This document shows, in pieces, positions 59,805 through 64,000 of a stretch of 64,000 nucleotides of DNA. The translations under genes and the position numbers were made by a program. The notes beneath the pieces are model-generated. The model made no database searches, had not been told where the DNA came from, and worked only from the letters and a program-made list of their open reading frames with translations. The stretch spans positions 16,324,201 to 16,388,200 of the forward strand of contig CM070877.1 in the NCBI GenBank assembly GCA_036365515.1, read 5' to 3'. Origin of the DNA: Torymus aiolomorphi. Its lineage: Eukaryota > Arthropoda > Insecta > Hymenoptera > Torymidae. Each line of letters begins with the position of its first letter. Within the stretch, counting starts at the first letter, position 1.

Positions 59805-61130
59805 CCGCTTTATTTTCGGATCTACGCGGTCGATTTTAACCGGACGGGTCTCATTTTTTTTTGTTTTTTGATTCCAAATTTGGGAAAAAAATAATTTTGT
59901 ACGACTAACTGATTCGTTTTTGTTTTATGTCGAATTTTTCATTTTCGAAAAATTTATTTTTGATTTTTTTTAATGATTGGATTTAAATTTTATAATCGGA
60001 TGGCTAGCGTTCGAAAGAGCATAAAAAAACCTATATTTAAAAAAAAAAAATTCTCTAGCTATCACGGTTATTTTGTTATTAACAAAAACGTATTTTTTCT
60101 TTAAATGCTTATAACCCCCAAACTAAATGGTCAATTTTTTTGAGAAAAATTATGATAATGGAGATTATGAATAGCTATAATCTGTATAAAACTGAATCCA
60201 TTATGTTGGTTAGTTTTTGAGAAAAAAATTAAAAAATTACAAAAACGTGTTTTAGGTGGCGACAATTTACGGGAGTAAAATTGTGTTAATCGCTTCAAAA
60301 TTCCTTGTAGAGGTAGATTTTTTGTTGCCACCTGCACTTTTCTTTGGGATAGATGATTGGTTCATAAATTTCAGAGATTCTTGAGGTTAAAATTTTTGTA
60401 ACCTCTTTTTCCAATCATAATTTCTCGAGAACGGCTGTATGTATCAGAATGGGATAGGTAGCATTTAAAAGAGAATTAAAATACCTATATTTTCTAAATA
60501 AAAAAAAAGTTTCTAGTTATCACGGTTCTTTGGTTATTAACAAAAACGTAAAACATGAAAAATGAAAAAAATGAGTTTTGTATGTCCAACGATTCCGGAA
60601 GGAAAATTGTAATTTCTTCAAAATTCCTTGTGGAGGTAGATTTTGGATAGCTCTTGGTCGAGTTCTTTGGGCAAAATAATTGGTCCATAAATTTCAGAGA
60701 TATTTGAGGTTAAAATTTTTTTTTTTTTTAAATCGTAAGTTCTCGAGAACGGTTCTATGAATCAGCTACAGATTTCTAAACAATTTTGTATGTGATATAG
60801 ATATTATGTATGTGAATTTTCATCAAGATCGTACGATTACTTTTTGATATTCAAAATTTTCCTATTTTACAAAGTTATTTTATTTGTCGCCTGATAACTA
60901 GAGGAAACTTGTTTCAATTTTTTTTAATTTGGCGGAGATGTAGAGTGTATATTATTTATTATATGCGTTTTTAGAGTAAAAGAATTCATTTATGAATTTG
61001 AGAGATATTCGAGGTTAAAACTGATTTAGCCTTCGTTTCAAATCGTAATTTTTTGGATATATCTATACTAGAAAATGGAAATAACACGTGCTATGCGTGC
61101 GTGTTTTTTATTGAGGGTAATTTACAGCGC
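58640..61130. repeat. 2.5-kb inverted pair of the dispersed repeat, (TG)n at centre
   Basis: The left arm (to about 59735) and right arm (from about 59802) are imperfect reverse complements built from the same AACCTCAAATATCTCTGA modules as copies 1 and 2. They meet at a (TG)n tract (59737-59801) next to GGTCGATTTTAACCGGACGG. Both arms also contain internal repeats of the module, so the element is modular at two levels. Confidence 0.7.
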
Positions 61131-61742
61131 GATTAAGTTTTAACCACTTATTATATACTCATTGAAGAATATATTTGGTTGAAATTTCAAAAGATTATCT
61201 TTATTTTTTACTCAAAATATCGAAATTTTTTGTATAGAACATTGATTGGGAAAAAGTTTGCGTTTTACTTGCAGAATATGCCAGTATTTTTGTTATAACC
61301 TTTTTGGAAAGTCTCTTGACTGATTGACTTGATTGTGACTTTATAATAAACATTCATATGTGTAATAAACGAATATATGTAATACAGAGTTTGGTAATTT
61401 GTTCGAATTTGGGAGAGATATATTTTTTTTATATCTTCAAACTGAATTCGTTGCCCAATAAAATCGAACTATTACGACGAAAGATATTTGAGGTTTAAAA
61501 TAAAACTAATTGAACATGTGATAATATTTTGAAAAAATTGATTTATAAAAATATCGGGTTGTCGTACGAGAAAAAGAGTAACAAGAACGAATTTTCGAAA
61601 AATATATATTAATTTATTACGAATATTCATAAAGAAAATTTGGTATGATACAATTAATTATTGTTATAAAAAATTAAAAAAAAAATGAATAAATACATTA
61701 TTTTGAGGAACCTAAGTGCCAATGTATTGGCAGCGGTTTTTA
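61131..61742. other. Non-coding, nothing supported
   Basis: AT-rich. Its right end (AAGTGCCAATGTATTGGCAGC near 61711) resembles CTTGCCAATGAATTGGCAGC near 16820, a short hairpin word shared by the repeat-rich regions. Confidence 0.4.
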
Positions 61743-62048
61743 TTGTTGAAAATATAGGTTTTTTTATACTCTTTCGAATGCTATTTGTCCGATTCAAATA
61801 TCTGAATGTTATCATTAAAAAAATGCAAAAATAAATTTTGCTAAAATCGAAAAATCAAAATAAAACAAAAACGCATCGGCGAATCAAAAAGTGAATTTCC
61901 TTTCCAAATTAGAAAAACAAATGAGACCTATCCTATTAAAATCGATCGAGTAGATCCTGAGATAAAACGGTATACCTCTATTCGTGTTTCTAGAGCGATT
62001 TAACGAAACTTAAAATTTACTATTATAAAGCTTCCTCTAGGAGGAAGC
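61743..62048 (+). repeat. Dispersed repeat, short copy 5, with hairpin end
   Basis: Carries the module end, ATCGATCGAGTAGA and the terminal hairpin CTTCCTCTAGGAGGAAG (62031-62047). The CA tract and most of the tail are reduced. Same order as copies 1 and 2. Confidence 0.65.
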
Positions 62049-62192
62049 AAAAAATGTTTATATTACGTAGTAAGTATTTTAAACACTTAGTAATCTATTT
62101 CCATCCTGTTTGCTCATAATTAATAAACTATAAACCTCAACATCTTAAATTTCCCACTGCACCAAATGATTCATACATCGTTTACTTTGCAG

Positions 62193-62400
62193 AAGTTAAC
62201 GCTCAATTCGGGAACAGAAACTTCTGTAACGACTCGAAACGATAGAAATGCCGAGACCTACAGAACGCGTGCACGATTTCGGGTTCGCCGGATTGTGTGT
62301 TCAACTCCCGGCTCAATCAGCCTCAATGCGTCTGCAGAAATTTGAATGGCCAGATTTATCCTGTAAAACCGACGTCAACTGAAACTTCAGGGTGAATGTG
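62193..62400 (+). pseudogene. Cys-rich module relic
   Basis: After acceptor TTACTTTGCAG a frame reads FCNDSKR, stop, KCRDLQNAC, then C-x10-C-V-C. That is the CxC pattern of the EGF/EB-like modules elsewhere in the window and the partner of the relic at 56480. A TAG interrupts it after the first Cys and a TGA ends it. The higher G/C content and conserved cysteines argue for a former exon. Confidence 0.4.
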
Positions 62401-62981
62401 CAGTCCAGAGTTTGAATCTCCAAGCCCAATATATCTTTGATATGATTGCTATTTTTTTAAATTATGATTTTAATAAATATTAGGTAAAAATAGAATATTC
62501 TAAAAAATTTCTTAACACTACTGTTCTTAAATTGTATGTAAAGATCTGATCGGAAAGATTTTTAATTTTTAACATTTTTACAGCTACACGATTTACGCAT
62601 GCCTTGTGCAAAATACTAGATTTAAAACTATTATTGAATGTCAAAAAGAAACAATTTAATGCATCTATGTTTTTCGTGGCTGCCACAATAAATAAAAACA
62701 ATTTATACACGAGTAGGCGTAAATTTTACATTATTTACTACAAGTTATAATCATCAATAATTAGTACCTCTAATGCTGTTACCCCCTATTTAGTATTCTT
62801 TTAGCGTAGCAGCGACTAGACCAATACAATTTTTCAAACGAAAGCAATTAAAAAATTAAGATTTGTTCAACCTCTCAACCACTGTACATTTAGCCAACAT
62901 TACAATGCAAAATAAATTTCGACATTTTTCATAAGCTCGCTCTCGCTTAGTTTGGCTAGAGTCTTATTGGAACACAAGCAG

Positions 62982-63010
62982 TATAAAACAAGCCCGGTGT
63001 TTCAGCGCTC
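62982..63010 (+). promoter_or_regulatory. Possible TATA promoter
   Basis: TATAAAA at 62982-62988 and an initiator-like TTCAGC at about 63001, a slightly short spacing. The downstream 280 bp is G/C-richer with CAG runs, then ATG at 63289. No convincing coding exon follows within the window, so this could be the 5' end of a gene lying beyond it or chance. Confidence 0.2.
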
Positions 63011-63382
63011 GATTATATGCAAATGAAAAGTCAAGTTGCGATTTCGTAGCAGCAGCAACAGCAGCAACCGAGCCAGTCGATGCTGTACAATGTGCGTATA
63101 TCGCGATGCATTGAAAATAGCACTGCATTGATAAGTGGCACACCGCGTAATTATAGACTCTAAGTGCGCGGAGATTTGAGCTGAGTGATGATTTCAAACA
63201 AAGTAGTAAAGTGCATTTTCACATCGAATGTTAACTGCGTATAATGTTTTGTTATTGAATCGTTGAAAGGAGATACAAGATATAAAGATGCAACGAATTT
63301 TCAGGAATGTGTGCATGTATGTTTTTTAATAAAAAAATAAATCCGTTCAAGTTCTTCTAATTAATTATATTAAAATATTCTA

Positions 63383-63564
63383 CACTGAAAAAAAAAATTC
63401 TATTTTCAAATAAATATTTATTTGAATACTACTATATAAATATTTATTTAAATTAAAACAATATTTATTTAAATTTAAATGAATATTGTTTTAATTTAAA
63501 TAAATATTTATACAGTAGTATTCAAATAAATATTTATTTGAAAATAGAATTTTTTTTTCCAGTG
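63383..63564. mobile_element. 182-bp palindromic MITE with TA duplication
   Basis: Ends CACTGAAAAAAAAAATTCTA and its near complement (CAGTG), an almost perfect palindrome throughout made of AAATAAATATTTATTT words, flanked by TA (63381-63382 and 63565-63566). Typical of small Tc1/mariner-type MITEs. Confidence 0.85.
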
Positions 63565-63566
63565 TA

Positions 63567-64000
63567 CTTAAAGCAGAATTGAAGTTTTTAAAAAACATTT
63601 ATAACAACAGGCAAAAATTATACAAACAAAATAAGTATGTGATAATAATATTTCATAAAGTATCAGTTGCATAAGCGATTTTTTCAACCGATCATCAGCA
63701 GCAGATGGCCAACACGCGGACTTTATATCTTCCCCAATGAAAATACAGTTCATAACAAGACCTTCCATACCGGAACCTATCTCTCTGACATTCCCTTGAA
63801 AAACTATAATCATACATTCCCAACGAACCACTCAAAGAAATCTGAAAATTTTCAAGAATCTTAACGACAATCCTAGCCTTTTTAATTCTTGTGCTATAAT
63901 AATACACACACCGCGACATATAATTTCCAAACCGTAAAAATCAGCATTGTTCAACCTCGGATCGCGTAAGAAAAACCCTCGCGGTAGCAGCTAACGCACT
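63567..64000. other. Right edge, no gene supported
   Basis: Both strands have open frames of 65-87 codons between 63568 and 63919, overlapping each other, without recognisable motifs. One could be an exon of a gene continuing past 64000, but there is no basis for choosing. Confidence 0.35.

Noticed and set aside
62225..62250. Stop read as selenocysteine in the Cys-rich relic
   Set aside because: The internal stop is TAG, not TGA, and the second relic has a frameshift as well, so simple decay explains both.
63568..63919. Overlapping frames of 65-87 codons on both strands at the right edge
   Set aside because: They overlap each other and none has a recognisable motif; it cannot be decided whether any is an exon of a gene continuing outside the window.

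Overview
The window looks like nuclear DNA of an insect, with Hymenoptera plausible but unproven. It is AT-rich, its genes are split by GT-AG introns, and it is crowded with mariner-type, Copia, foldback and MITE elements. Six loci can be supported. At the left edge, ferrochelatase (FECH, minus strand, 8 exons, 25-2510) and the lysine methyltransferase EEF1AKMT2/METTL10 (plus strand, 4 exons, 2876-4770) are both complete and head-to-head, with about 365 bp between their start codons.

From about 3.2 to 31.2 kb, a segment carrying the 3' half of EEF1AKMT2 and a cassette of small exons was duplicated. Copy A lies at about 3.2-7.0 kb. Copy B lies at about 9.7-24.6 kb and is swollen by insertions. 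The minus-strand cassette encodes two six-cysteine EGF/EB-like modules followed by a hydrophobic C-terminus. Every junction is phase 1. The only signal-peptide exon found, at 31.0-31.2 kb, fits both cassettes. Copy B gives an open 173-residue secreted or GPI-anchored protein, and copy A could be an alternative 3' set for the same promoter. The EEF1AKMT2 part of copy B is a broken pseudogene.

From 31.5 to 47.7 kb is a mobile-element zone. It holds a broken copy of the gene at 51-54 kb, a 92-93-bp satellite present in both orientations and split by a 2.5-kb IS630/Tc1-mariner-like transposon, a full-length Copia LTR retrotransposon with an uninterrupted Gag-Pol reading frame and LTRs differing at two sites by eye, an uninterrupted 1.3-kb mariner, and a roughly 0.92-kb palindrome with a long (TA)n core.

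At 51.5-53.7 kb a two-exon minus-strand gene encodes a signal-anchor protein. Its ectodomain carries six 19-residue Ser/Glu/Lys repeats, most separated by R-x-x-R sites. A distant relative, a terminal exon with a similar membrane segment, lies at 54.8-55.1 kb. Decayed plus-strand exons at 56.3-56.6 and 62.2-62.4 kb look like relics of secreted Cys-rich modules. The rest of 57-62 kb is foldback DNA, including a TTAA-flanked element and members of a repeat family with a (CA)n core and a hairpin end. The remaining long stretches look like intron or intergenic DNA. Everything here comes from reading the sequence; no database search was run.
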